DNA from: Planctomycetota bacterium
Lineage (GTDB): Bacteria; Planctomycetota; UBA1135; GCA-002686595
DNA: 64,000 nt
Reading direction: 5' to 3'
Assembly (NCBI GenBank): GCA_016714045.1
Contig: JADJNY010000004.1
Coordinates: forward strand, 372,001-436,000
Numbering within the stretch: the stretch's first letter is position 1; each line of letters opens with the position of its first letter. The notes below the pieces were generated by a model that saw nothing but the letters and a program-made list of their open reading frames with translations, was not told where the DNA came from and did no database searches. Below, one piece after another: positions 35,997-45,401 of the stretch. The translations under genes were made by a program, and so were the position numbers.

Positions 35997-37526
35997 TCAC
36001 GAGAAAGGCGCGATGCGCGCGAGGAAGGTGGAGCTCGCTACGTCGATGAAGTCGAGCAGGAAGCGCGGCCAGAACCCGAACAGGATCAGCGCGGCTCCGA
36101 GCACGATGGGCGCCACCCACTCGGTCGAGCGCGCGTCCGTGAGGTGCGCGAACTCGCCCGTGGGCGGCGGGCCCCAGAAGATCGTCTTGCACGCGCGGAG
36201 CACGTACACGGCGGTCACGACCGCGCCGATCACCGCCGGCACGGCCCACCACGAGTGCGCGCCCTCCGCGGCGCCGAGGAACACGAGGAACTCCGCCACG
36301 AAGCCCGCCGTGCCTGGCAGGCCGAGCGACGACAGGCACGCGAGCGTGAAGAAGCACGCGACCGCCGGCATGACGTGGCCGAAGCCGCCCATCTTCGCGA
36401 TCGCGCGCGTGTGCGCGCGCTCGTACACGAGGCCGACGAGCGCGAAGAAGAGCCCCGTCATGATCCCGTGCGCGAACATCTGGTAGACGGCGCCGTTCCA
36501 GCCGGTCGTCGTCAGCGTCGCCGCGCCGAGCATGACGACGCCCATGTGGCTGACGGACGAGTACGCGATGATGTACTTGAGGTCGGTCTGGCTCGCCGCG
36601 CACAAGGCGCCGTAGAGCACGTTGACCACCGCGACGCCGCCGACGAGCCAGGCCCAGCTCGCCGCCGCGTCGGGGCACAGGACCATGCCGACGCGCATGA
36701 CTCCGAACGCGCCGAGCTTCATCAGCACGCCCGCGTGCAGCATCGACACCGCCGTCGGCGCCGACGCGTGACCGTCCGGCGACCACGTGTGGAACGGGAA
36801 CACGCCCGCGAGCGTGCCGAAGCCGAGCCACAGGAGCGGGAAGGCCCAGTTCTGCGTCGCGAGCGAGAACCTCGTCGCCTCCAGGTGCGCGAGGTCGAAG
36901 CTCTTCCCGCCCGCTTCCTTCCACAGGAGGAACATCGCGACGAGGATCGCGGCGGAGCAGACGAGCAGCATGAGCGTGAGCTTCATGGCCGCGTACTCCT
37001 TGCCGCCGACCGCGAAGCGCTTCCACGCGAAGCCGAACGGACCGCGCTGCGGCACCTCGTGCGACGCGCCCCAGATGCCGATGAGCAGGTACATCGGCAG
37101 CACGGCGATCTCGTAGAAGAGGAAGAAGACGAACAGGTCCTGCGAGACGAAGACGCCGAACACGCCGGACACGAGCACGAGCAGGAGGAGGTAGAACTCC
37201 TTGCCGCGCTTCGTGACGCCCCAGCTCGCGAGCACGCCCGTGACGATGATCACGCCCGTCAGGAGCAGGAGCGGCACGCCCCAACCGTCGACCGCGAGCT
37301 TGAGCGAGATGCCGAGCGACGGCACGAGGCTCCACTCCTCGGCCATCTGCATCCCACCGGCGACGCGGTCGTAGTCGACCGCGACGACGACGCTGCCCGC
37401 GAACGACGCGAGCGCGCCGATCAGCGAGACGAGACGGATCGGCAGGCGCGCCGAGTCGGGCAGCACGAGCAGCACGGCCGCTGCGATCGCGGGCGCCGCG
37501 ACGATCCAGGCGAGGAGGTGGTTCAT
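35997..37526 (-). CDS. nuoM: NADH-quinone oxidoreductase subunit M
   Basis: 509 residues from the ATG at 37526, which overlaps the nuoL stop by 4 bases (ATGA). This is the second antiporter-like proton-pumping subunit. It carries FFLFYEIAVLPMYLLIGIWG with the conserved Glu, then VFPFHTWSPDGHASAPTAVS, and LKYIIAYSSVSHMG with the channel lysine and histidine. Length and motif order are normal for the family. Confidence 0.95.
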   Translation of the reverse strand: MNHLLAWIVAAPAIAAAVLLVLPDSARLPIRLVSLIGALASFAGSVVVAVDYDRVAGGMQMAEEWSLVPSLGISLKLAVDGWGVPLLLLTGVIIVTGVLASWGVTKRGKEFYLLLLVLVSGVFGVFVSQDLFVFFLFYEIAVLPMYLLIGIWGASHEVPQRGPFGFAWKRFAVGGKEYAAMKLTLMLLVCSAAILVAMFLLWKEAGGKSFDLAHLEATRFSLATQNWAFPLLWLGFGTLAGVFPFHTWSPDGHASAPTAVSMLHAGVLMKLGAFGVMRVGMVLCPDAAASWAWLVGGVAVVNVLYGALCAASQTDLKYIIAYSSVSHMGVVMLGAATLTTTGWNGAVYQMFAHGIMTGLFFALVGLVYERAHTRAIAKMGGFGHVMPAVACFFTLACLSSLGLPGTAGFVAEFLVFLGAAEGAHSWWAVPAVIGAVVTAVYVLRACKTIFWGPPPTGEFAHLTDARSTEWVAPIVLGAALILFGFWPRFLLDFIDVASSTFLARIAPFS

Positions 37527-39322
37527 CGCAAGACTCCCCACAGGACGATCAGGAGCGCGCCGACGACGACCGCCATCGCGTAGTCGTGGATGCGCCCGGT
37601 CTGGAGGCGGCGCACGCTCGCGCCGCTCTCGATGGTCGAGTAGCCGATCGCGTTCATGAGCCCGTCGACCACGTAGCGATCGATGAAGCCCATCACGGCG
37701 CTGACGCCGAGCAGCACGTGGCGGTAGAGCCCGGCCCACGTGCGATCGACGGCGCTCGCGCGGTCGAGGCCTTCGAGGACGCTCGTGAACGGCGCGGTCT
37801 TCCCGCGCCCGAACACGGCGAGCGCCGCGAAGATGCCGCCGAGCGCGAGGCACGACGCGACGATCGGGGTGAGCCCGAGGTGCAGGTGGTACTCCGCGCC
37901 GCTCCACTCGGCGAGCTTGCCTCCGAAGAAGCCCGCGCCGACTGCCGGCACGGCGAGCACGAAGAGCGGCAAGAGCATCGCGCCGCCCGATTCATGGGCG
38001 TGGTGCGCCTTCGCGGAAGGCGCGCCGCCGAACGCCTTGATCAGGACGCGGCCCATGTAGAACGCCGTCAGGAACGACGTGAGCATGAGCAAGGCCCACG
38101 GGATCCAACCCGCGCGGCCCTCGAGCTCGCTCAGCACGTGGTCCTTGCTGAAGAAACCCGCGAGGCCTGGCACGCCGGCGAGCGAGAGCGCGCCGAGGCC
38201 GAACGTGAGCGCCGTCCACGGCATCTTCTTGCGCAGGCCGCCCATGTCCGCGAGCTCGTTCGAGTGCACCGCGTGGATCACGCTGCCCGCGCCGAGGAAC
38301 AAGAGCGCCTTGAAGAACGCGTGCGTGCCGAGGTGGAAGAAGCCCGCGAAGGCCGAGCCCGCGCCGAGCGCCGCGACCATGTAGCCGAGCTGCGAGCATG
38401 TCGAGTAGGCGAGCACCTTCTTGATGTCCGTCTGCACGAGCGCCAAGCACGCCGCGAAGAGCGCGGTGCCCGAGCCGATCCAGAGCATCACGTCGCGCGT
38501 CGCCGGCGCCTGCGCGAACAGGGGATCGGCGCGCACGATCAGGAACACGCCCGCCGCGACCATCGTGGCCGCGTGCAGGAGCGCGCTGACGGGCGTCGGG
38601 CCCTCCATCGCGTCCGGCAGCCAGACGTGGAGCGGGAACTGCGCCGACTTGCCGACGACGGCGAGGAAGAGCAGCGCCGTGACGAGCGTCGCGGTCTCGG
38701 TCGAGAGGCGCGCGCTCCACTCGAAGCCGCGCGTCGCGACGAACAGCACGAGCAGCGCGAACACGAAGCCCATGTCGGCGAGCTTCGTCATCCAGAACGC
38801 CTTCACGGACGCCTTCGCCGCGCTGGGCTTCTGGAACCAGAAGCCGATCAGCAGGTAGCTCGTCAGACCGACGAGCTCCCACCCCGCGAAGAGCTGCATC
38901 AGGTTCGGCGCCACGACGAGCGTGTTCATGCTGAACAGGAACAGCGCGTGGAGCGTGAAGTAGCGCCCGTACGACGACGGCTTCTCGTCGTGCATGTACG
39001 CCGTCGAGAAGATCTGCACGCAGAGCGCCACCATCGTCACGACGACGAGCATCACGACCGACGTCGCGTCGACGTGCACGCCGATCGAGGCGATCGCCTT
39101 GCCGCCGAACACGATCCACGGGATGGTCGTGCGCGAGACGGAGCCGGTCTCGTGTTGCGTGAGCAGGTAGAGCGCGGACCCGGCCGAGACGAGGCTCGAC
39201 AGGAGGCACAGCGCCGCCGCGGGCTTTCCGGCCTTGCGCAGGGGCGGCAGCACGACGCAGAGGAGCGCCGCGGCGAGCGGAGCGAGGACCGCGAGCGCGG
39301 CCCAGGACTGGAGCGTGCTCAT
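37523..39322 (-). CDS. nuoL: NADH-quinone oxidoreductase subunit L
   Basis: 599 residues from the ATG at 39322. This is the distal antiporter-like subunit, with the long lateral helix at its C-terminus. Diagnostic stretches are FAGWELVGLTSYLLIGFW (conserved Glu), QFPLHVWLPDAMEGPTPVSA, and IKKVLAYSTCSQLGYM. The C-terminal ~140 residues after a His-rich loop (KAHHAHESGG) include a transverse-helix region and a final membrane anchor. It is separated from nuoK by 142 bases and translationally coupled to nuoM. Confidence 0.95.
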   Translation of the reverse strand: MSTLQSWAALAVLAPLAAALLCVVLPPLRKAGKPAAALCLLSSLVSAGSALYLLTQHETGSVSRTTIPWIVFGGKAIASIGVHVDATSVVMLVVVTMVALCVQIFSTAYMHDEKPSSYGRYFTLHALFLFSMNTLVVAPNLMQLFAGWELVGLTSYLLIGFWFQKPSAAKASVKAFWMTKLADMGFVFALLVLFVATRGFEWSARLSTETATLVTALLFLAVVGKSAQFPLHVWLPDAMEGPTPVSALLHAATMVAAGVFLIVRADPLFAQAPATRDVMLWIGSGTALFAACLALVQTDIKKVLAYSTCSQLGYMVAALGAGSAFAGFFHLGTHAFFKALLFLGAGSVIHAVHSNELADMGGLRKKMPWTALTFGLGALSLAGVPGLAGFFSKDHVLSELEGRAGWIPWALLMLTSFLTAFYMGRVLIKAFGGAPSAKAHHAHESGGAMLLPLFVLAVPAVGAGFFGGKLAEWSGAEYHLHLGLTPIVASCLALGGIFAALAVFGRGKTAPFTSVLEGLDRASAVDRTWAGLYRHVLLGVSAVMGFIDRYVVDGLMNAIGYSTIESGASVRRLQTGRIHDYAMAVVVGALLIVLWGVLR

Positions 39323-39464
39323 GCGCGCCCTCCCGCGGCTCTCGAGCACGCGTCCGCGTCGCCTCGATCCGCGCCCAGGCGCGTCGAAGGAGCGGGGCGC
39401 GACGCCGGTGCGCTGCGCAGGTCCGGAGCGCTCGCGACGAGCGCTCGATCGACCGAGCTGGAAA

Positions 39465-39761
39465 TCATCCCTTCGCCTCGCTGGCGCGATCGAGCGCCGT
39501 GTCGTCGTAGCGACGGTAGAGGAGCATCACGAGCGCGAGCCCGATCGCGACCTCGGCGACGGTGATCGCGAGCGCGAAGATCACGAAGACCTGGCCCGGA
39601 CCGCCCTTGAAGTGCGCGAACGACGCGAACGCGAGGTTCGCCGCGTTCATCATGAGCTCGAGCGACAGGAGCACCGCGACGGCCTGGCGGCGCGTGAGCA
39701 GGCCGTAGACGCCGACGCAGAAGAGGAAGCTCGCGAGGAGCAGGCAGTGCGTGAGCGTCAT
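39465..39761 (-). CDS. nuoK: NADH-quinone oxidoreductase subunit K
   Basis: 98 residues, three membrane helices, start overlapping the nuoJ stop by 4 bases. The two conserved membrane Glu are in VLLSLELMMNAANLAF and LAITVAEVAIGLALV. It is homologous to the MrpC subunit of Na+/H+ antiporters and links the proton channels to the quinone site. Confidence 0.95.
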   Translation of the reverse strand: MTLTHCLLLASFLFCVGVYGLLTRRQAVAVLLSLELMMNAANLAFASFAHFKGGPGQVFVIFALAITVAEVAIGLALVMLLYRRYDDTALDRASEAKG

Positions 39762-40360
39762 CGAGCGGCGCCTCCGCGCGCGGATCCGGCGGCCTCGACG
39801 GGCTCGCCCTGGGTCTGGCTCTCGACCGCTTCGCGCGTCGCGGCCGCGAGCAGCTCGGAGCCCGCATCGCGCCCGTCGCGGCGGCGCGCGAGCACCACGG
39901 CGCCGAGGATCGCGGCGAGCAGGAGCAGCGACACGACTTCGAACGCGATCAGGTGCTCGTCGAGCAAGGAGCGCGCGAGCGAGCGCGTCGTCTCGGGCGC
40001 GAAGATGGGCGGCGCGCCGCGGTCGAGGTCGCTCTCCATCACGGCCCACGCGAGCAGCGCGAACAACCCGGCCGCGATCACGAGACCGCGGAAGCCGTGG
40101 ACGCGCTCGGCCGGAGCGTTCGCGCCCTCGTGCCGCCGCGTGACCATGACGCCGAAGATCATCAGCGTGACGACGCCGCCGACGTACGTGAGCACCTGCA
40201 CGCCGGCGAGGAACGACGCGTCGAGCAGCGCATAGACGACCGCGGTGCCGAGCAGCGCGAGCGCCAGCGCCATCACGGCGCGCACGAGGTTCTTCCCGGC
40301 GACGACGAGCACCGCGGCGAACGCGGTGACGAGCGCGGCGAGGACGAAGAGCGCGTTCAT
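39758..40360 (-). CDS. nuoJ: NADH-quinone oxidoreductase subunit J
   Basis: A 200-residue membrane subunit with five helices. The hallmark third helix, LAGVQVLTYVGGVVTLMIFGVMV, contains the conserved Tyr and the pi-bulge glycines. The C-terminus after helix 5 (about 165-200) is a charged, non-conserved tail. It overlaps nuoI by 4 bases upstream and nuoK by 4 bases downstream. Confidence 0.94.
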   Translation of the reverse strand: MNALFVLAALVTAFAAVLVVAGKNLVRAVMALALALLGTAVVYALLDASFLAGVQVLTYVGGVVTLMIFGVMVTRRHEGANAPAERVHGFRGLVIAAGLFALLAWAVMESDLDRGAPPIFAPETTRSLARSLLDEHLIAFEVVSLLLLAAILGAVVLARRRDGRDAGSELLAAATREAVESQTQGEPVEAAGSARGGAAR

Positions 40361-41253
40361 GCGTTCACGGCGCCTCCGGACGCGGGATCAGCGGGCTTCG
40401 CGGGCGCGGACGGAGCGGGGCTCGGCGCGGGAGCGTCCGTGGAGGGGGTCGAGCTCGCGCTCGCCGCCTTCGCCGCCGACGAGGTCGAGGACGAGCTCGC
40501 GTTGGCCGTGGAGGAAGGCACGCTCTCGGGCGTCGCGGTCGCCGCGGCTGCGGCAGGAGCGGAGGGCGCCTCCGCACTCGCAGCCTTGGGCTTCGCCTCG
40601 ACAGCGGCCACCGCCGGCTTCACTTCGGCGCCCGCGGCCACCGCCGGCTTCACTTCGGCGCTCGCGGCCGCAGCCGGCTTTGCTTCGGCGCTCGCCACCG
40701 CCGGCTTTGCCTCGGCCGCCGGCTTCTCGCCGTGCGCCGCGTGCGGCTTCTTCGGCGCGTCGGCGGGCTTGCCCTTCTCCTGCATCTCCATCAACTTCGT
40801 GCCGTCGCTCCACGCGCGCGGCTTCGACTTCTCGTTCGCGTAGAGCTTCTGCATCGTGAGCACGAGGTCCTCGCGCCCGTACACAGGCACCTCGGGCTCG
40901 CGCGTCATCACGATCGCGTCGGTCGGGCAGACCTGGACGCAGAGCTCGCAGTAGATGCACGCGTTCAGGTCGAGCACGAAGTCATCGGCGTAGCCGCGCT
41001 TCTTGCCCGTGACGGGCGACTCCTTCTTGCCAGCGGACTTGATCGCGATCACCTGTGAAGGGCAGATGCGCTCGCACTGCAGACAGCCGATGCAGAGCTC
41101 GTCGCCGTGCTCGTCGTGGAGCAGCGCGAAGCTCGAACGGTAGCGCTCGGCGCGCACACGCTTCTCCGTCGGGAACTGCACCGTCGTCGGCGGACGGAGC
41201 AGGTTCGTGAAGGAGGTCTTCAGCGCGCGAATGCTGTCCTGGAAGTAGCGCAT
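40357..41253 (-). CDS. nuoI: NADH-quinone oxidoreductase subunit I with unusual Ala/Pro/Lys-rich tail
   Basis: 298 residues against the ~160-180 usual for NuoI. The N-terminal half is standard: two [4Fe-4S] motifs, CIGCLQCERICP and CIYCELCVQVCP, the last two clusters before the quinone. After about residue 165 the protein continues as a low-complexity tail made of degenerate AExKPAxAx repeats, then Ser/Ala/Pro-rich sequence. The DNA of this part shows imperfect ~27-30-base repeats (about 40600-40720). The tail is probably disordered; it might bind a partner such as ferredoxin, or may be selectively neutral. It overlaps nuoJ by 4 bases; nuoH ends 4 bases upstream. Confidence 0.93.
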   Translation of the reverse strand: MRYFQDSIRALKTSFTNLLRPPTTVQFPTEKRVRAERYRSSFALLHDEHGDELCIGCLQCERICPSQVIAIKSAGKKESPVTGKKRGYADDFVLDLNACIYCELCVQVCPTDAIVMTREPEVPVYGREDLVLTMQKLYANEKSKPRAWSDGTKLMEMQEKGKPADAPKKPHAAHGEKPAAEAKPAVASAEAKPAAAASAEVKPAVAAGAEVKPAVAAVEAKPKAASAEAPSAPAAAAATATPESVPSSTANASSSSTSSAAKAASASSTPSTDAPAPSPAPSAPAKPADPASGGAVNA

Positions 41254-41257
41254 GCGC

Positions 41258-42226
41258 TCAGCTCCTCCACACGACCCACACGGCCGTTCCGGCGACGAGC
41301 GCGACGCCCGTCGGGACGAGGAAGTACCACGCGATGCGCATCAGCTGGTCCGAGCGGAAGCGCAGGAGCGTCCAGCGCACCCAGTACACGCCGACGAACA
41401 GCGCGAGCGTCTTCGCGACCATCCAGTGCAGCCCCGGCGCGAACGGGCCGTCCCATCCACCGAGGAACAGCGCCGCGGCGACGGCGGAGGCGACGAGCGT
41501 GTGCACGTACTCCGCCATGTAGAAGAGCGCGAACTTCATCCCCGTGTACTCGGTCGTGACGCCGGCGACGAGCTCGCTCTCGGCCTCGGGGATGTCGAAC
41601 GGGATGCGGTTTGCTTCCGCGAGCATCGCGAGCAGGAACAGCACGAACGCGGGGATGCCGAGGAAGAACGGCCACGCGAAGAACCAGCCGTGCTTCGATT
41701 GGTACTCGACGATCTCGCCGAGGTTCATCGAGCCCGCGAGGATCACGGGGACGAGCGCGGCGAGCAAGAGCGGCACTTCGTACGAGATCGACTGCGCGAT
41801 CGCGCGCATGCCGCCGAGCAGCGCGAACTTGTTGTTGCTGCCCCAGCCCGCGGCGAAGACGGGGAGGACCGTGACCGCGCCGATCGCGAGCAGGAACAGC
41901 ACGCCGAGGTCGAGGTTCGCGCCGACGATGTTGGGCGCGAACGGGACGACGGCGGCCGCGCCGATCGCCGCGCCGGCGGCGAGGACGGGCGCCAGGTTGA
42001 AGAGGAGACCGTCGGCGTGCGTGGTGAGGATGTCCTCTTTTTGGAGGAGCTTGAGCAGGTCGGCGACGGGCTGCAGCAGGCCGGACTTGCCGACCATCGT
42101 CGGTCCGAGGCGCGACTGCATCCGCGCGGCGAACTTGCGCTCGAACCACAAGGCCCAGGCGGTGACGGTCATCAGCACCGTGATGATCACGGTGGCGATC
42201 AGGAGCGCTTCGAGGAAGGCGTTCAC
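41258..42226 (-). CDS. nuoH: NADH-quinone oxidoreductase subunit H
   Basis: 322 residues from a GTG start at 42226 that overlaps the nuoD stop (GTGA). This membrane subunit forms the quinone chamber with NuoB and NuoD. Key stretches are FERKFAARMQSRLGP in loop 1, DLLKLLQKEDI, then EANRIPFDIPEAESELVAG with the acidic quinone-cavity loop, and EYTGMKFALFYMAEYVH. Eight membrane helices are visible. Confidence 0.96.
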   Translation of the reverse strand: MNAFLEALLIATVIITVLMTVTAWALWFERKFAARMQSRLGPTMVGKSGLLQPVADLLKLLQKEDILTTHADGLLFNLAPVLAAGAAIGAAAVVPFAPNIVGANLDLGVLFLLAIGAVTVLPVFAAGWGSNNKFALLGGMRAIAQSISYEVPLLLAALVPVILAGSMNLGEIVEYQSKHGWFFAWPFFLGIPAFVLFLLAMLAEANRIPFDIPEAESELVAGVTTEYTGMKFALFYMAEYVHTLVASAVAAALFLGGWDGPFAPGLHWMVAKTLALFVGVYWVRWTLLRFRSDQLMRIAWYFLVPTGVALVAGTAVWVVWRS

Positions 42227-43368
42227 CGGTCGACCTCCCCCATGATCGGGTCGAGCGAGCCGAGGATCGCGACGGCGTCGCTGATCGTCACGCCGGGCAG
42301 GATGTACGGCAGGGCCGAGAGCGCGTGCAGGCTCGGCGGGCGGATCTTGAGGCGGTACGGCTGGTGCGTGCCGTCGGCGATCAGGTACGTGCCGAGCTCG
42401 CCGCGCGGCGTCTCGAGCGCGACGTAGGCCTGGCCCGCGGGCACCTTGATCGAGACGGGGAGCTTGATCGGCTTGCCGCTGTTGATGCCGCCCTCTTCGG
42501 GGATGCCGTCGACCATCGCGAGGACGAGGCGGATCGACTCGCGCAGCTCGGCGAGGCGCACGATCGTGCGCGCGAGGCAGTCGCCGCCCTGCGCGACGGC
42601 GACGTTCACCTTCACCTCGTCGTACGCGTGGAACGGCGCGTCGCGACGCAGGTCGTGGTCGACGCCGCACGCGCGCAGGAGCGGGCCCGTGATGCCGAGG
42701 TCGAGCGCGAGCTCCGCGTCGAGCACGCCGACGCCGCGCGTGCGATCGAGGAAGATCTTGTTGTCGAGCGTCATCGCCTCGTACTCGGGGATGCGCGCCG
42801 AGATGATCGCGAGCGCGGCCTTCACCTTCGCGGCCCAGCCCGCCGGCAGGTCGTGGCGATTCCCGCCGATCGTGTGCGTGTTGTAGTGGAAGCGCGCGCC
42901 CGTGACCTCTTCGAAGAGGTCGAGGATCGACTCGCGCTCGCGGAAAGAGTGCAGGAACACGGTCGAGCCGCCGCCGAGCGCGCCGCCGAGGTCCATCGCG
43001 AACGTGCCGAGCCACAGGAGGTGGCTCGCGATGCGCTGCAGCTCCGCGAACACGCTGCGCATCCAGCGCGCGCGCCGCGGGACTTCGAGCCCGAGCAGCT
43101 TCTCGAAGGCCATGTTCACGGCCTGCTCGTTCGTCATCGGCGCGACGTAGTCGTTCTTGTCGACGATCGGCGTGATCTGCGAGTAGGAGAGGCGCTCGCA
43201 CAGCTTCTCGACCGCGCGGTGGAGGTAGCCGACCTGCGGTTCGGCCTTCACGACGATCTCGCCGTCGAGGTAGAGGTCCATCCGGAACACGCCGTGCGTC
43301 GACGGGTGCTGCGGGCCGAAGTGGAGCAGCATGAGCTCCGCCTCGGGGTCGTACCGGTCGATCGGCAC
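42223..43368 (-). CDS. nuoD: NADH-quinone oxidoreductase subunit D
   Basis: A 381-residue, 49-kDa-type subunit related to [NiFe]-hydrogenase large subunits. HFGPQHPSTHGVFRMDL is the quinone-binding loop. GYLHRAVEKLCERLSYSQ and the C-terminal stretch ending LGSLDPIMGEVDR are typical. The start is a GTG at 43368. NuoD is unfused here, whereas E. coli has a NuoCD fusion; in this cluster NuoC is joined to NuoB instead. A 163-base gap separates it from nuoBC. Confidence 0.96.
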   Translation of the reverse strand: MPIDRYDPEAELMLLHFGPQHPSTHGVFRMDLYLDGEIVVKAEPQVGYLHRAVEKLCERLSYSQITPIVDKNDYVAPMTNEQAVNMAFEKLLGLEVPRRARWMRSVFAELQRIASHLLWLGTFAMDLGGALGGGSTVFLHSFRERESILDLFEEVTGARFHYNTHTIGGNRHDLPAGWAAKVKAALAIISARIPEYEAMTLDNKIFLDRTRGVGVLDAELALDLGITGPLLRACGVDHDLRRDAPFHAYDEVKVNVAVAQGGDCLARTIVRLAELRESIRLVLAMVDGIPEEGGINSGKPIKLPVSIKVPAGQAYVALETPRGELGTYLIADGTHQPYRLKIRPPSLHALSALPYILPGVTISDAVAILGSLDPIMGEVDR

Positions 43369-43531
43369 GTGCGGATCGATGCGGCGGGTGAGCGTGAGCG
43401 GTCATCGCGAGGCCTCCGATGCGCTGCGGGCTCGCGGGTTCGCAGTAGCGTGGCGAGACGGGTCGGACACGACCCGTGACGGCCGTGCGGTCACCGTGCG
43501 GTGAGGCCTCGTGTGCGTGCGCGTCATCGCC

Positions 43532-44719
43532 TCACCTCCACGGCGCCAGCGGGAGGTCCGCGGCGAGGTCGCGCCGCAGCGGGTGCAGCGTGTAGTTCTC
43601 GGGCATCATCAGGCGGCGCAGGTCGGGGTGGTTCGCGAACGGCACGCCGACGAGGTCCCACTGCTCGCGCTCCTGCCAGTCCGCGCCCGCGAAGACCTTC
43701 GCGAGGCTCGGGATCGACTCGCCGGGCGCGAGGCGCACGCTCCACGACGCGACGCGCGACTTCGCGCCGACGGTGCGCAGGAGCGTCACGACCTCGAAGT
43801 GCTCGGGCTCGGCTTCGTCCTTCCCCTTGCGCCCCGTCTTCGCGACCCAGTGCGTCGCGATCACCGAGACGTACTGGCGGTAGCCGAGCGCCTTCAAGCG
43901 CTGCGCGAGCTCGACGTGCCGCGCGGCGGGCACGAGCGGCGGACCGTCCGTCGCGCTCGCCTCGACGCCGAGCTCCTTCAGCACGCCCTCGAAGTCGGCG
44001 GCGAGGAGCTCCTGCTTCGGCAAGGCACCCGTGAACTCGACCGCGAGCGGCTCGCTCGTCTCGTCCGTCGTCGCGTTCGTCGCGGAGAGGAGCTGCGCCG
44101 CGTCCATCTCCTTCGTGCGCGCCGCGTCGCAGAGACGCGGCACGGACGGCTTCGTGACGTGGATCAGGTCGGGGTTGACGTCGGGGACGACCTTCTCGCC
44201 CTTCCGCTGGCGCTGGATCTTCTCCTGCAGGCGCAGGAGGCCGTGCATGAGCGCCTCGGGATTGGGCGGACATCCGGGGACGTACACGTCGACCGGCAGG
44301 AACGTGTCGATGCCCGGCACGACCGAGTAGAGGTTCCGGTAGAAGTCGCCGGAGATCGCGCACGAGCCCATCGCGATGCACCACTTCGGCTCGGGCATCT
44401 GGTCCCAGAGCAGCTTGACGCGCGGCGCCATCTTCACCGTGATCGTGCCGGCGACGACCATGACGTCGGCCTGGCGCGGCGTGCCGCGGACGATCGTGCC
44501 CATGCGATCGATGTCGACGCGGCTCGCGGCGGTGGCCATGAGCTCGATCCCGCAGCACGACGTCGCCATCGGGAACACCCACAGCGAGTTCGTGAGCCCC
44601 CACGCGAGCAGATCGTCGAGCGACGCGACGCCGACGCTGAGCCCCGGGGTGTTGAGCAGCGTCTTGTAGAGCGGGTGCTCGTAGTTGCCCGTGTCGTCGA
44701 GGGTGTGCTTCTCGCTCAT
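43532..44719 (-). CDS. nuoBC: Fused NADH-quinone oxidoreductase subunits B and C
   Basis: 395 residues in one uninterrupted frame from the ATG at 44719. Residues ~1-185 are NuoB: cluster N2 cysteines in ATSCCGIE, GSCAISGDF and VPGCPPNPEA. A ~50-residue linker follows. Residues ~235-395 are NuoC (30-kDa subunit): HFEVVTLLRT, then REQWDLVGVPFANHPDLRRL and MMPENYTLHPLRRDL. Because both halves keep all family motifs, this is a genuine fusion rather than an artefact. It would fix the stoichiometry of the connecting module that passes electrons to quinone. Confidence 0.93.
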   Translation of the reverse strand: MSEKHTLDDTGNYEHPLYKTLLNTPGLSVGVASLDDLLAWGLTNSLWVFPMATSCCGIELMATAASRVDIDRMGTIVRGTPRQADVMVVAGTITVKMAPRVKLLWDQMPEPKWCIAMGSCAISGDFYRNLYSVVPGIDTFLPVDVYVPGCPPNPEALMHGLLRLQEKIQRQRKGEKVVPDVNPDLIHVTKPSVPRLCDAARTKEMDAAQLLSATNATTDETSEPLAVEFTGALPKQELLAADFEGVLKELGVEASATDGPPLVPAARHVELAQRLKALGYRQYVSVIATHWVAKTGRKGKDEAEPEHFEVVTLLRTVGAKSRVASWSVRLAPGESIPSLAKVFAGADWQEREQWDLVGVPFANHPDLRRLMMPENYTLHPLRRDLAADLPLAPWR

Positions 44720-44948
44720 GACGCTCGGGCGGCTCCTCGCCGCGATGGAGAGGGGGTGGAGAGCGCGACCGTGTCTCGCCGTGGGTACGTGGAGCGCGCT
44801 TCCTTGGTGCTGGGTGCGCACTGCGAGCCCGCCACGGCGTCGCGGAGCCCGTCGGTGGAGCGCGCGTCCGCTCGGCTCCGGCTCGTTGGCGCGCGCTCGG
44901 GGCTCGAGGCCGCGGCGCCGCTCCGATTCGATCGCGCGCGTCGCGTGC

Positions 44949-45308
44949 TCATTGCCACCGCAACGCTCCCTTCTTCACGGCCCACAGCCAGCCGACCATC
45001 AGGACGGCGACGAAGCTGAAGACGGCGACGAGCCCCGCGGTGCCGGCCTCGCGGACGACGAGCGCCCACGGGAACAGGAACGCGGCCTCGATGTCGAACA
45101 CGACGAAGAAGAGCGCCACGACGTAGTAGCGCGCGTGGAAGCGCACCCACGCCGGCCCCGCGGGCGACTCGCCGCACTCGTACGTCGTCGGCTTGAGCGG
45201 CGACGAGTGCTTCGCGCGCACGCGCAGGAGCTTCGCGCCGACCAGCATGCTCCCCGCCACCGCGAAGGCGACGATCAGGAAGGCGAGCAGCGGGGACTCG
45301 ATGACCAT
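44949..45308 (-). CDS. nuoA: NADH-quinone oxidoreductase subunit A
   Basis: A 119-residue membrane subunit with three helices. The hallmark loop motif YECGES is followed by RFHARYYVVALFFVVFDIEAAFLFPWA, diagnostic for NuoA. It is the first nuo gene, 93 bases after the rubrerythrin-like gene and 229 bases before nuoBC; that longer gap may contain a secondary promoter. Confidence 0.96.
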   Translation of the reverse strand: MVIESPLLAFLIVAFAVAGSMLVGAKLLRVRAKHSSPLKPTTYECGESPAGPAWVRFHARYYVVALFFVVFDIEAAFLFPWALVVREAGTAGLVAVFSFVAVLMVGWLWAVKKGALRWQ

Positions 45309-45401
45309 GGGGGGATGCAGAGGCTATTCGTTCGAGGTGCGGGAGGACAACGGGCTTTCGACTCCGTCGTGACCCCGCGCGACGGGGCTTCCAGGACGCT
45401 G

